From assembly GCA_900659855.1 (NCBI GenBank), contig CAACVI010000049.1, positions 1 through 64,000 on the forward strand: a stretch of 64,000 nt of DNA, in the 5' to 3' direction. This DNA comes from Candidatus Desulfarcum epimagneticum (GTDB taxonomy: Bacteria > Desulfobacterota > Desulfobacteria > Desulfobacterales > CR-1). The notes beneath the pieces are model-generated. The model made no database searches and was not told the origin of the DNA. It worked only from the letters and a program-made list of their open reading frames with translations. Both the position numbers and the translations under genes were made by a program. Numbering within the stretch: position 1 is the stretch's first letter; each line of letters begins with the position of its first letter. Of this stretch, positions 42,753 through 51,101 are shown piece by piece.

Positions 42753-44033
42753 ATGGAACACACGGATAAACGCTATCAAGCCTGCCTGGATATTCTGCGA
42801 AAGGAGCTTGTTCCGGCCATGGGCTGCACGGAGCCGGTGGCCATCGCGTACGCGGCGGCGCGGGCAAGGGAAACCCTGGGCGCCCGCCCGGAGCGCGTCC
42901 TGGTGGAGGTCACTGACAATATTATAAAAAATGTCAAAAGCGTGGCGATCCCCAACACCGGGAACTTAAAAGGCATAGAGGCCGCGGCTGCGGCGGGGAT
43001 CGTGGCGGGGGACGCGGATCAGGGGCTTGAGACGCTCTCGTCTGTGGATGATCAGGGGCGAAAGCAGATAAGGGCCTTTCTTCAGGAAAAACAGATCAAC
43101 GTCCGAAAATTGAAAAGCCATTTGATATTTGATTTGCGCGTCACCGTTTTTTCCGGGGACTCAAAGGCCTGTGTTCGGATTTCTCATTTTCACACCCACA
43201 TCGCATTGATCGAAAAAAACGGAAAAATCATTTATCAAAACCAGGACTGCGGCGAAAACAACCCTTCCGGCGTGGCCGACCGTTTAATGATGAATGTGAA
43301 GGACATTCTTGATTTCGCCGGATCAGTCAAAATATCCGAGGTCGAGGATATCCTGCGGCGTCAGATTGAATGCAACACAAAAATCGCGGCGGAAGGGCTT
43401 AAGGGAGACTGGGGCGCCAATATCGGCTCCGTTCTCCTTGATACCTGGGGCGATGACATCAAGGTCCGGGCAAAAGCGCTGGCGGCCGCCGGGTCGGACG
43501 CCAGGATGGGCGGGTGCGAGCTTCCGGTCGTCATTGTTTCGGGAAGCGGCAACCAGGGCATCGCCGCTTCCGTTCCCGTCATCGAATATGCCGGGGAGCT
43601 GGGCGTTGAAAAAGAGACCCTGCTCAGGGCCCTGGTGGTGTCCAATCTTGTCGCCATACATCTGAAGACCTCCATTGGACGCCTGTCCGCATATTGCGGG
43701 GCGGTCAGCGCCGGGGCGGGCGCCGGCGCGGGAATCGCCTGGCTCCACGGCGGGGGTTTTGAGGAAGTGGCCCATACCCTGGTCAACGCCCTGGCCATCG
43801 TCTCCGGAATCATATGCGACGGCGCCAAACCGTCATGCGCCGCCAAGGTCGCCGCTTCCGTTGACGCCGGAATTTTAGGGTTCCACATGTATCAAAAAGG
43901 ACAGCAGTTTTACGGCGGGGACGGGATTGTGACAAAAGGCGTGGAAAACACAATCGCCAACGTCGGCCGGCTCGGCCGGGACGGGATGCGTGAAACGGAT
44001 AAAGAGATCATACGGATTATGCTGGGGGAGTGA
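42753..44033 (+). CDS. cyuA: L-cysteine desulfidase / serine dehydratase alpha-like (UPF0597) enzyme
   Basis: A 426-residue member of the CyuA/YhaM family, Fe-S enzymes that split cysteine to pyruvate, ammonia and sulfide. Family motifs: PAMGCTEPVAIAYAAA, NTGNLKGIEAAAAAG, SGSGNQGIAASVPV and the cluster cysteines in GCTEP, YCGAV and CDGAKPSCAAK. GGAGGA lies eight bases before the ATG. In a sulfate reducer it would serve cysteine breakdown or sulfide supply in the cytoplasm. No transporter or CyuR-like regulator is adjacent. GC is back near the core value. Confidence 0.9.
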   Translation: MEHTDKRYQACLDILRKELVPAMGCTEPVAIAYAAARARETLGARPERVLVEVTDNIIKNVKSVAIPNTGNLKGIEAAAAAGIVAGDADQGLETLSSVDDQGRKQIRAFLQEKQINVRKLKSHLIFDLRVTVFSGDSKACVRISHFHTHIALIEKNGKIIYQNQDCGENNPSGVADRLMMNVKDILDFAGSVKISEVEDILRRQIECNTKIAAEGLKGDWGANIGSVLLDTWGDDIKVRAKALAAAGSDARMGGCELPVVIVSGSGNQGIAASVPVIEYAGELGVEKETLLRALVVSNLVAIHLKTSIGRLSAYCGAVSAGAGAGAGIAWLHGGGFEEVAHTLVNALAIVSGIICDGAKPSCAAKVAASVDAGILGFHMYQKGQQFYGGDGIVTKGVENTIANVGRLGRDGMRETDKEIIRIMLGE

Positions 44034-44152
44034 TGGGGCGCTGGTTTTTTGCGCGCCGGCATCGTCATTGACTTCAAAAGGTTTTTTTAAGCACAGGCAA
44101 AAAAGGGGAACCGCGTTGCAGTGTTTTTTTACAATTTTATCAGAGTTTGTCA

Positions 44153-45001
44153 ATGGCTCATAACTGGTCGGAATCTGAGGTCGAGGCGGCTGTCGCGGAT
44201 TACTTCGACATGCTTTGCCTGGAACTTAAGGGGCGGAAGTATAACAAAACGCGGCATCGCCGCGCATTGATCGCGCGTCTGAATAACCGTTCCGAGGGTT
44301 CCGTGGAACTGAAACATCAGAACATCAGCGCCGTTTTGATCGAAATGGGCGTTCCCTATATTGATGGTTACAAGCCCCGGTCAAATTATCAGCGCGCGCT
44401 ATTGCCTGATGCGGTATCCGACTATTTGAAAAACCACCCGGAAGTTCAGGCGCTGTTTCAGGCTGATTCTGAAGCCGCTCCGGAAATCCCGACGGTCAGC
44501 GACTTTCTGACCGCGATGGAAGCCCCTCCATCCCGGGAAAAAAGAAGGAGTCCGGTTGTCGCGGAAACTCCGGCGATATACAACCCAATCGGAGTGAACT
44601 ACCTCGAACGGGAGGCGCGAAATCAATCGCTCGGAGATGCCGGTGAAAAGTTTGTAATGAATTTCGAGCGAGCCAGGCTCATTCGCGCAGGAAAGGAATC
44701 CCTCGCTGATCGTGTCGATCAAGTCTCCGTTACCGTCGGGCCGTCAGCGGGCTTCGACATCCGGTCGTTTGAAGAGAACGGCTCTGATCGATTCATTGAG
44801 GCAAAGACAACGAAATACGGAAAAAACACGCCATTTTTCGTCACGCCGAACGAACTCAGATTTTCGCGGGAGAATTCGTCGCGGTACTTCCTGTACCGCC
44901 TGTTCAAATTCCGCGCGGACCCGCGAATGTTCTCATTGCGCGGCCACTTGCGAGAAAAATGCGCGCTGGAAGCGTCACAGTTCATGGCGAGGCCGAAATA
45001 A
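44153..45001 (+). CDS. DUF3883-domain protein (putative nuclease-fold)
   Basis: A 282-residue soluble protein. The N-terminal half (WSESEVEAAVADYFDMLCLELKGRKYNKTRHRRALIARLNNRSEGSVELKHQNISAVLIEMGVPYIDGYKPR) resembles the specificity or accessory part found with restriction-like proteins. The C-terminal half (about 160-270) matches DUF3883: GDAGEKFVMNFE, GFDIRSFEENGSDRFIEAKTT, FFVTPNELRFSRENSSRYFLYRLFKF. The D-x-E-x-K pattern (GFDIR...IEAKTT) is a PD-(D/E)XK nuclease core. Such proteins occur in restriction or defence settings; no partner methylase is here. ATG 44153 is used; the TTG at 44147 is less likely. Confidence 0.75.
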   Translation: MAHNWSESEVEAAVADYFDMLCLELKGRKYNKTRHRRALIARLNNRSEGSVELKHQNISAVLIEMGVPYIDGYKPRSNYQRALLPDAVSDYLKNHPEVQALFQADSEAAPEIPTVSDFLTAMEAPPSREKRRSPVVAETPAIYNPIGVNYLEREARNQSLGDAGEKFVMNFERARLIRAGKESLADRVDQVSVTVGPSAGFDIRSFEENGSDRFIEAKTTKYGKNTPFFVTPNELRFSRENSSRYFLYRLFKFRADPRMFSLRGHLREKCALEASQFMARPK

Positions 45002-45010
45002 AGCCCGACA

Positions 45011-45430
45011 TCAGCTTGCGGCGGCGTAGTTGGGTTGCGCTTCGCTTAACCCAACCTGCGATTGGTTTTCGATTTGATGAATGAGCGCGTTTTTCGACCA
45101 GCCGAATTTTCGGGTCATGCGGATATAAAATTCCCGCTCCAGGGGATCCTTGCAACGGGCCATGACAACCAGATTCTTGGTCCAACTGATTTCTCCAACC
45201 ATCGGTTGGAGTTTTGAATTGTCATGATATTTAATATAAAACTGCCGCATATACCAAAGATTCTGGACGGAAAATCCCCGAACGCCGGGGAACTCCGCCT
45301 GAAGATCAGACGCGAGTTTCCGCACGACGGACTTTCCCCATCCTTCGACTTTTTGCCTCTCCGCAATCAACCGGCCAATGTCCCAATACAGCCCGATCAG
45401 CTCCTTGTTCAACGCCCTGAGCGCGGCGCT
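45011..45430 (-). pseudogene. DUF1016 (YhcG-type) nuclease, fragment of the N-terminal domain
   Basis: The translation AALRALNKELIGLYWDIGRLIAERQ, GWGKSVVRKLASDLQAEFPGVRGFS, DPLEREFYIRMTRKFGWSKNALIHQIENQ is unmistakably the DUF1016 N-terminal domain. The whole family is about 340 residues; only some 120 native residues remain. The frame begins directly after the ispF stop, in the same frame. The tail after IENQ is encoded by the palindromic repeat at 45025-45060. Both native ends are therefore lost. No catalytic C-terminal domain is present. Confidence 0.8.
45025..45060. repeat. palindromic intergenic repeat (GTTGGGTT...AACCCAAC)
   Basis: GTTGGGTT (45029-45036) and AACCCAAC (45048-45055) flank GCGCTTCGCTT, with further partial pairing outside (CGTAG / CCTGCG). 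From memory this type of repeat occurs widely in many genomes; that is unverified here. It lies where the DUF1016 fragment ends and 23 bases after the DUF3883 stop, so it may mark a rearrangement point or serve as a terminator hairpin. Confidence 0.7.
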
Positions 45431-45907
45431 TCAGTCCTTCTCTTCAAGCAGAACCGAGCACATGGCCCCGATCCCCTCTCCTTCCCCGATCATTCCAAGC
45501 CCTTCGGATGTGGTGGCCTTGATGTTAACACGGTCGGAAGAGATGCCCAGGGTTTGGGATAATTTTTCGCGCATTTGACTTTTGTGGGGGGAGATTCTGG
45601 GCGCCTGGGCAAAGACGGTGGCGTCGACATTGACGATGGAAAAGCCCTTTTTTCTGATCATGGCCGCCGTCCGCTCCAGAAGAATCAAGCTGGAGATGTC
45701 CTTGAACTCGGAAGACGCGTCCGGGAAATGGGCGCCGATGTCATCCATCCCGGCGGCGCCCAGAAGGGCGTCGCAAACGGAATGAACCAGGGCGTCGGCG
45801 TCGGAATGGCCCAAAAGCCCCTTTTCAAAGGGGATATTCACTCCCCCCAGGATCAGTTTCCGGCCCGGAACCAGCCGGTGCACATCATAACCTGTCCCCA
45901 CTCGCAT
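45431..45907 (-). CDS. ispF: 2-C-methyl-D-erythritol 2,4-cyclodiphosphate synthase
   Basis: IspF cyclises the CDP-methylerythritol phosphate intermediate in the MEP isoprenoid route. The 158-residue trimeric enzyme has RVGTGYDVHRL with the zinc residues Asp and His, GLLGHSDADALVHSVCDALLGA, FPDASSEFKDISSL and the closing GLGMIGEGEGIGAMCSVLL. ATG 45907 is preceded by GGAGG seven bases upstream; the longer frame to 45937 is not needed. ispD is not adjacent, unlike in many genomes. leuA lies upstream on the same strand, 112 bases away. Confidence 0.95.
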   Translation of the reverse strand: MRVGTGYDVHRLVPGRKLILGGVNIPFEKGLLGHSDADALVHSVCDALLGAAGMDDIGAHFPDASSEFKDISSLILLERTAAMIRKKGFSIVNVDATVFAQAPRISPHKSQMREKLSQTLGISSDRVNIKATTSEGLGMIGEGEGIGAMCSVLLEEKD

Positions 45908-46019
45908 TATTTTCCTCCAGCGCGTCAAATCGCTCAAAAAATTTTGTCGTTTTCTCTGTGTCCATCCCGGCGCCCGCCCGGGTGAATTTTTTTCCCCGCT
46001 GCCGGACAGCCCTCTCCGC

Positions 46020-47558
46020 TCAAGGCGACTGGGCCTTTTTGACCGGATGGGTTTTGAGGTATTCCAGGCGGTTTAAGCCGTTGATGTAGGCCTTTGCGGC
46101 GGCGGTGATGATGTCGGGGTCCGATCCCCGGCCCAGCGCCAGAAGGCCGTTTTCCTTCAGCCTCACCGTCACCACGCCCTGGGCGTCGGTCCCGCCGGTG
46201 ATGGCGCTGACCGTGAATCGCAAAAGCTCGGAGTCGGTTTTCGTCAGTTCGGAGATGGCGTTGAAGGTGGAGTCAATGGGTCCGTTTCCCCAGCCGGCCC
46301 CCCGGAACCGGCGGCCCCGGACCGTCATCTCCACCCCGGACATGGGCATCACCGAGGCGCCCGCGCTCACGTTCAGGTATTCCAGCCGGAAGGTGTCGGC
46401 CGTCCGCAAAACCCCATCGGCCACGATCATCTCGATGTCCTCGTCCATGACCTGCTTTTTTTTGTCCGCCAGCTCCTTGAAGCGCTTAAACACCCTGTTC
46501 AGCTCTTCTTCGGACAGCTCATGCCCCATATCGTTCAAACGGGTCAAAAGCGCCCGGCGGCCCGAATGTTTGCCCATGACCAGGCGGTTGGCCTCGATTC
46601 CGACGGACTCCGGATTCATGATCTGGTAAGTCATGGGGTCTTTGAGCATCCCGTCCTGGTGGATGCCGGCCTCGTGGGAAAAGGCGTTGGCCCCCACCAC
46701 GGCCTTGTTGGGCTGGACGATGATGCCGGCGATCATGCTCACCAGGCGGCTGGTGGGATAGATCAGGGACGCCTCGACCCGGGTTTGGACCGGGATATGG
46801 TCGCCCCGGGTCCGGATGGCCATGACCACCTCTTCCAAAGAGGCGTTTCCGGCCCGCTCGCCGATGCCGTTCACCGTGACCTCGGCCTGGCGGGCCCCGG
46901 CCTGAATGGCCGCCAGGGTGTTGGCCGTGGCCAGCCCCAGGTCGTTGTGGCAGTGGGCGCCCAGTATGGCCCGGCCGATATTCGGGACCCGGCGAAAGAC
47001 ATGTTTAAAAAGATCGCCAAACTCCACCGGGGTCGCGTATCCCACGGTGTCGGGCAGGTTCACCACCGAAGCCCCGGCCTCGATGGCCGCCTCAATGGCC
47101 CGGCATAAAAAATCCCGGTCGCTCCTGGAGGCGTCCTCGGCTGAAAACTGCACATTTTCGGCCAGGGACCGGGCGTATCTCACGCCTTCGACTATGGCCG
47201 AAAGAACCTGGTCCCGGCTCATTTTCAGCTTGCTCGCCATGTGGATGTCCGAGGTGGCGATGAAGGTGTGAACCCTGGGCTTTTCGGCGTGACGGACCGC
47301 CTCCCAGGCTTTGTCGATGTCGCTTTTTTTGATCCGGCAAAGCGCCGCCACCCGGGCTCTTTTCATTTTGCCGGCGATCCGGGACACCGCCTCGAAATCC
47401 CCGGGGGAGGCCGCCGGAAATCCCGCCTCCAAAACGTCCACCCCCAGCTTTTCGAGCTGGGCCGCGAGTCTGAGCTTTTCGCCCGTGTTCATGCTCACGC
47501 CGGGGGACTGCTCCCCGTCCCTGAGTGTGGTGTCGAAAATGTAAACGCGCTCGGGCAT
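46020..47558 (-). CDS. leuA: 2-isopropylmalate synthase
   Basis: LeuA condenses acetyl-CoA with 2-oxoisovalerate, the first step of leucine synthesis. The 512-residue product has the HMGL-like barrel ([33 protein letters not shown] with the H-x-H metal site, [16 protein letters not shown]) and the C-terminal regulatory LeuA dimer domain (about 385-500, with [12 protein letters not shown]) that binds leucine for feedback inhibition. AAAGGAGA precedes the ATG. The other leu genes are not in the window. A promoter is proposed at 47609. Confidence 0.95.
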   Translation of the reverse strand: MPERVYIFDTTLRDGEQSPGVSMNTGEKLRLAAQLEKLGVDVLEAGFPAASPGDFEAVSRIAGKMKRARVAALCRIKKSDIDKAWEAVRHAEKPRVHTFIATSDIHMASKLKMSRDQVLSAIVEGVRYARSLAENVQFSAEDASRSDRDFLCRAIEAAIEAGASVVNLPDTVGYATPVEFGDLFKHVFRRVPNIGRAILGAHCHNDLGLATANTLAAIQAGARQAEVTVNGIGERAGNASLEEVVMAIRTRGDHIPVQTRVEASLIYPTSRLVSMIAGIIVQPNKAVVGANAFSHEAGIHQDGMLKDPMTYQIMNPESVGIEANRLVMGKHSGRRALLTRLNDMGHELSEEELNRVFKRFKELADKKKQVMDEDIEMIVADGVLRTADTFRLEYLNVSAGASVMPMSGVEMTVRGRRFRGAGWGNGPIDSTFNAISELTKTDSELLRFTVSAITGGTDAQGVVTVRLKENGLLALGRGSDPDIITAAAKAYINGLNRLEYLKTHPVKKAQSP

Positions 47559-47608
47559 CGGCGGTCTCCTTTCGTTGAAAAAAAATCGGGATGGTTTATT
47601 TTGATTGC

Positions 47609-47637
47609 ATTATAACCAAAACAGTTTTAAAATGAAA
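47609..47637 (-). promoter_or_regulatory. candidate leuA promoter
   Basis: On the minus strand TATAAT (47614-47609), extended by TGGT before it, lies about 45 bases upstream of the leuA ATG; a weak -35 (TTTCAT) stands 17 bases further. The AT-rich 164-base divergent gap to kdsD also suits a promoter for the other side, but I see no convincing match there. Confidence 0.4.
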
Positions 47638-47722
47638 CGTTAAAATAAAATTTCGCCGCCCGGGGCAAAACCCCATGCAAAATCAGCCCCGGCGAAGAAC
47701 GGAACGGAAAGGAACCAGACGC

Positions 47723-48700
47723 ATGATCATTGAAGAAGCAAAGGAGGTCCTTCAAATCGAGGCCGAAGGAATACTGAGCCTCGTGGACCGCATTGACGAC
47801 GACTTCGCCCGCATGGCGGAGCTGATTTATAAAGCCACCGGGCGGGTCATCGTGGCCGGCATCGGAAAATCGGGCATCGTGGGCCGAAAAATCGTGGCCA
47901 CTTTAAACAGCACCGGGACCCGGTCTTTTTTCCTTCATCCGGTGGAGGCCATGCACGGGGACCTGGGCATTGTCTGCCCCGACGATATCTTTCTGGCGCT
48001 GTCCAACAGCGGGGAGACGGAGGAGCTGAACATTCTGGTGCCCAGCATCAAAAAAATCGGGTGCGCGGTGATCGCCTTCACCGGAAAAACCGACTCCACC
48101 CTGGCCCAAAACAGCGATATCGTCATTGATGTGGGGGTGGCCAAAGAGGCGTGCCCCCTGGGCCTTGCGCCCACTTCCAGCACCACCGCCCTTCTGGCCA
48201 TGGGAGACGCCCTGGCCGTGGTTTTAATCAACAAAAAACATTTCAAAGCCGGCGATTTCAAACGGTTTCACCCCGGCGGGGCCCTGGGCCAGCGGCTGTG
48301 CCGAAAGGTCGGGGACCTCATGCCGGCCGGGGGGCTTTTTCCCAAAGTTTTCCAGGGCGCCCCCATGCGCGACGCCGTCCGGGAGACGGACCGCCTGGAG
48401 CTGGGGCTCACGGTGGTCGTCCAGAAAAACGGGTCGCTGGCCGGCCTTATCACCGACGGCGACATCCGCCGAATCCTTCTGCGCCATTCGGACTTCCTGG
48501 ACCGGCCGGTGGACGACTTCATGACGAAAAATCCCCGCTCGGTCCACCCCGACTCCCCGGTTTATGACGCCCTGAACATCATGGAGCGGCATCAGATCAC
48601 GGCCCTTCCCATCGTCGGCGACGGCGAAAAAGTGGAGGGAATCCTTCATCTGCACGAAATCCTGGGCAAAGGGGAATTCAAATTCAACGGACTTCAATAA
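47723..48700 (+). CDS. kdsD: arabinose-5-phosphate isomerase (KpsF/GutQ family)
   Basis: The enzyme converts ribulose-5-phosphate to arabinose-5-phosphate for Kdo synthesis. The 325-residue protein has a SIS domain (about 30-165: GRVIVAGIGKSGIVGRKIVATLNSTGTRSFFLHPVEAMHGDLG, LSNSGETEE, APTSSTTALLAMGDALA) followed by two CBS domains (about 195-325). ATG 47723 has AAGGAA nine bases upstream. It is followed by an aromatic-pathway fusion, a phosphofructokinase and, convergent, waaA, so Kdo supply and transfer genes lie close together. Confidence 0.92.
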   Translation: MIIEEAKEVLQIEAEGILSLVDRIDDDFARMAELIYKATGRVIVAGIGKSGIVGRKIVATLNSTGTRSFFLHPVEAMHGDLGIVCPDDIFLALSNSGETEELNILVPSIKKIGCAVIAFTGKTDSTLAQNSDIVIDVGVAKEACPLGLAPTSSTTALLAMGDALAVVLINKKHFKAGDFKRFHPGGALGQRLCRKVGDLMPAGGLFPKVFQGAPMRDAVRETDRLELGLTVVVQKNGSLAGLITDGDIRRILLRHSDFLDRPVDDFMTKNPRSVHPDSPVYDALNIMERHQITALPIVGDGEKVEGILHLHEILGKGEFKFNGLQ

Positions 48701-48710
48701 GCCGGGACCC

Positions 48711-49790
48711 ATGGCCGATTTAACCATCCATCCCCTTGAAAGCTGGGGCTTTCCCATCAAAGGCAAGCTGGTCATCGCCGGTCCGTGCAGCGCCGAGTCC
48801 GAAGAGCAGGTCATGGAAACGGCCCTGGCCCTGGCCGGGGGCCCGGTCCATCTTCTGCGGGCCGGGATATGGAAGCCGCGCACCCGCCCCGATTCCTTTG
48901 AGGGGGTGGGCGCCAAAGGGCTCAAATGGCTTAAAAAAGCCGGGAAGGCCGCCGGTCTTCCGGTGGTGGTGGAGGCGGCCTGCCCCGAGCATGTCCGCCA
49001 GTGTCTGGATCATGGAATCGACGCCATCTGGATCGGGGCCCGGACCACGGTGAACCCCTTCGCCGTCCAGGCCATCGCCGACTCCCTTGCGGGCGTGGAC
49101 ATCCCGGTCCTGGTGAAAAATCCGGTCAACCCCGATGTGGGGCTTTGGATCGGGGCGCTGGAGCGCCTGAGCCGGGCCGGGCTTTTGAAACTGGCGGCCA
49201 TCCACCGGGGATTTTCATCTTTTCAAAAAAACGAGTACCGAAACCGGCCCCACTGGGAGATGGTCATTGAGCTGCGCCGGAAAATTCCCCATCTCCCGGT
49301 TGTGTGCGATCCCAGCCACATCTGCGGAAACCGGACGCTTTTGTCCGAGGTCTCCCAGACCGCCATGGACCTGCTCATGGACGGGCTGATGATCGAGTGC
49401 CACATCGACCCGGACCGCGCTTTGAGCGACGCGGGCCAGCAGCTGCGGCCGGAAAGGCTTTGGGCGCTTTTAAACGCCCTTGAGATGAAAAAAGAATCGG
49501 CCGCCGACCCGGAATTTCACCTTCAGATCGATAAAATGCGCCGGAAAATCGACGACATCGACTTCCGCCTGATGAGGCTTTTAGGGGAAAGAATGGAGAT
49601 ATCCCGGATGATCGGCCGGGAAAAAAAGAAAAAGAAAATCTCCATCCTCCAGCCCAGCCGGTGGAGACACATCGTGAAAAACCGGACAGCGGCCGGGGAA
49701 AAAATGAATCTTTCCCGGGCATTCACCTTTGACCTGTTTCAAAAAATACACCGGGAATCCATCCGAAACCAGCGACTGGGTAAAAAATGA
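48711..49790 (+). CDS. bifunctional DAHP synthase / type II chorismate mutase
   Basis: A 359-residue fusion. Residues 1-265 are the Kdo8P/DAHP synthase-type barrel (KLVIAGPCSAESEEQVMETA, RAGIWKPRTRPDSFEGVG, WIGARTTVNPFAVQAIADSL, LKLAAIHRGFSSF, VVCDPSHICGNR). Residues about 275-350 are an AroQ-type chorismate mutase helix bundle (HLQIDKMRRKIDDIDFRLMRLLGERMEISRMIGREKKKK). This order is known from Bacteroidetes-type enzymes. It serves the entry and the phenylalanine/tyrosine branch of the shikimate route; fusion may allow feedback control through the mutase part. It overlaps the next start by four bases (ATGA). Confidence 0.9.
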   Translation: MADLTIHPLESWGFPIKGKLVIAGPCSAESEEQVMETALALAGGPVHLLRAGIWKPRTRPDSFEGVGAKGLKWLKKAGKAAGLPVVVEAACPEHVRQCLDHGIDAIWIGARTTVNPFAVQAIADSLAGVDIPVLVKNPVNPDVGLWIGALERLSRAGLLKLAAIHRGFSSFQKNEYRNRPHWEMVIELRRKIPHLPVVCDPSHICGNRTLLSEVSQTAMDLLMDGLMIECHIDPDRALSDAGQQLRPERLWALLNALEMKKESAADPEFHLQIDKMRRKIDDIDFRLMRLLGERMEISRMIGREKKKKKISILQPSRWRHIVKNRTAAGEKMNLSRAFTFDLFQKIHRESIRNQRLGKK

Positions 49791-51091
49791 ATCTCCATGA
49801 CACGGCCATCGCCCGCCTGGGCGAGCCCTCCATTCCGTCCCCCATCCGCCACGCCGGGCTTGTGAGCGACCGGGACCGGGTGGTCATTGAAACCGACCAC
49901 GCCCGGCTCTCGGCCCTGGCCGGGCAGGGCAAAGACCTGCCCTCCTTTGAAAAGGCGGGCCCCGGGAAAACCATCTACTTTGACCCCGGCAAGCTCAAAT
50001 GCGCCATCGTCACCTGCGGCGGCCTGTGCCCGGGGCTCAACGACATCATCCGCGCCATTGTGCTGGAGCTGTGGCATGGATACGGGGTGAGAAACATACT
50101 GGGCGCCCGGCACGGGCTTCAGGGGTTTGTCCCCGCATACGGGCACGACTTTGTGGAGCTGACCCCGGAATCGGTGGACGGCATCCAGAACCGGGGAGGC
50201 TCGGTCCTGGGCTCCTCCCGGGGGCCCCAGGACATGGATGAGATCGTGTCGGCCCTGGACCGGGCCAATATCGGCGCGCTTTTTATGATCGGCGGGGACG
50301 GGTCTTTGAAGGCGGCGGACAAAATCGCCGAAACACTGGCCCAAAGGGGGCTTAAAATCGCCGTGGTGGGGGTCCCCAAAACCATCGACAACGACATCTG
50401 CATGACATCGCGCTCCTTCGGGTTCGACACGGCGGTGGAGATCGCCACCCAGGCCGTCAAGGCGGCCCACAACGAGGCCACCGGGTATCCCGGCGGAATC
50501 GGGCTCATCAAACTCATGGGCCGGCATTCCGGTTTCATCGCCGCCACCGCCGCCATCGCCCAGCAGGATGTGAACTTTGTGCTGATCCCGGAGGTGGATT
50601 TCGACCTTGAGGGTCCCGGGGGCCTTCTGGACGCCCTGTCCCGCCGCCTGGAGCGCCGGGGCCACGCCGTGATCGTGGCGGCCGAGGGCGCGGGCCGGAA
50701 ATTTTTCGACCCGGCGCCCAAATCCTTCGACGCGTCGGGAAACGAGCGCCTCCAGGACATCGGGCTGTTTTTAAAAGAGGCCATCTCACGTCATTTCGCC
50801 GAAAAGAGCGCGGAGATCTCCATCAAATACATTGATCCCAGCTACATGATCCGAAGCCTTCCGGCAAACGCCAACGACAGCGCCTTTTGCGGCCTTCTGG
50901 GCCGGGACGCGGCGCACGCGGCCATGGCGGGGAAAACCCGGCTGATGATCGGGGCCTTAAACGATGAGTTCGCTCATATTCCCATCCGCATGGCCGTGGG
51001 AAAACGAAAACAGGTGGACCCCGCGGGAAAACTGTGGATCGGGGCGCTGGAGTCCACCGGGCAGGGGCAGCTTAAACGCGCCGGGGTCTGA
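49787..51091 (+). CDS. ATP-dependent 6-phosphofructokinase
   Basis: A 434-residue PFK of the longer plant/spirochaete-like group. Motifs: VTCGGLCPGLNDIIRAIV, GGDGSLKAADKIAE, VGVPKTIDNDICMTSRSFGFDTAVE, RHSGFIAATAAI and the closing KYIDPSYMIRSLPANANDSAFC. The residue after GGDG is Ser, not Asp; GGDG rather than GGDD points to ATP rather than pyrophosphate as donor. It phosphorylates fructose 6-phosphate in glycolysis. It is translationally coupled to the preceding fusion gene and converges on waaA with a 10-base gap. Confidence 0.9.
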   Translation: MNLHDTAIARLGEPSIPSPIRHAGLVSDRDRVVIETDHARLSALAGQGKDLPSFEKAGPGKTIYFDPGKLKCAIVTCGGLCPGLNDIIRAIVLELWHGYGVRNILGARHGLQGFVPAYGHDFVELTPESVDGIQNRGGSVLGSSRGPQDMDEIVSALDRANIGALFMIGGDGSLKAADKIAETLAQRGLKIAVVGVPKTIDNDICMTSRSFGFDTAVEIATQAVKAAHNEATGYPGGIGLIKLMGRHSGFIAATAAIAQQDVNFVLIPEVDFDLEGPGGLLDALSRRLERRGHAVIVAAEGAGRKFFDPAPKSFDASGNERLQDIGLFLKEAISRHFAEKSAEISIKYIDPSYMIRSLPANANDSAFCGLLGRDAAHAAMAGKTRLMIGALNDEFAHIPIRMAVGKRKQVDPAGKLWIGALESTGQGQLKRAGV

Positions 51092-51101
51092 ACAGACCTC
51101 T

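Noticed and set aside
45955-46010. GC hairpin followed by T-run between ispF and leuA, read as a plus-strand terminator
   Set aside because: No plus-strand gene ends there; the pairing is coincidental GC-rich sequence in the leuA-ispF spacer.
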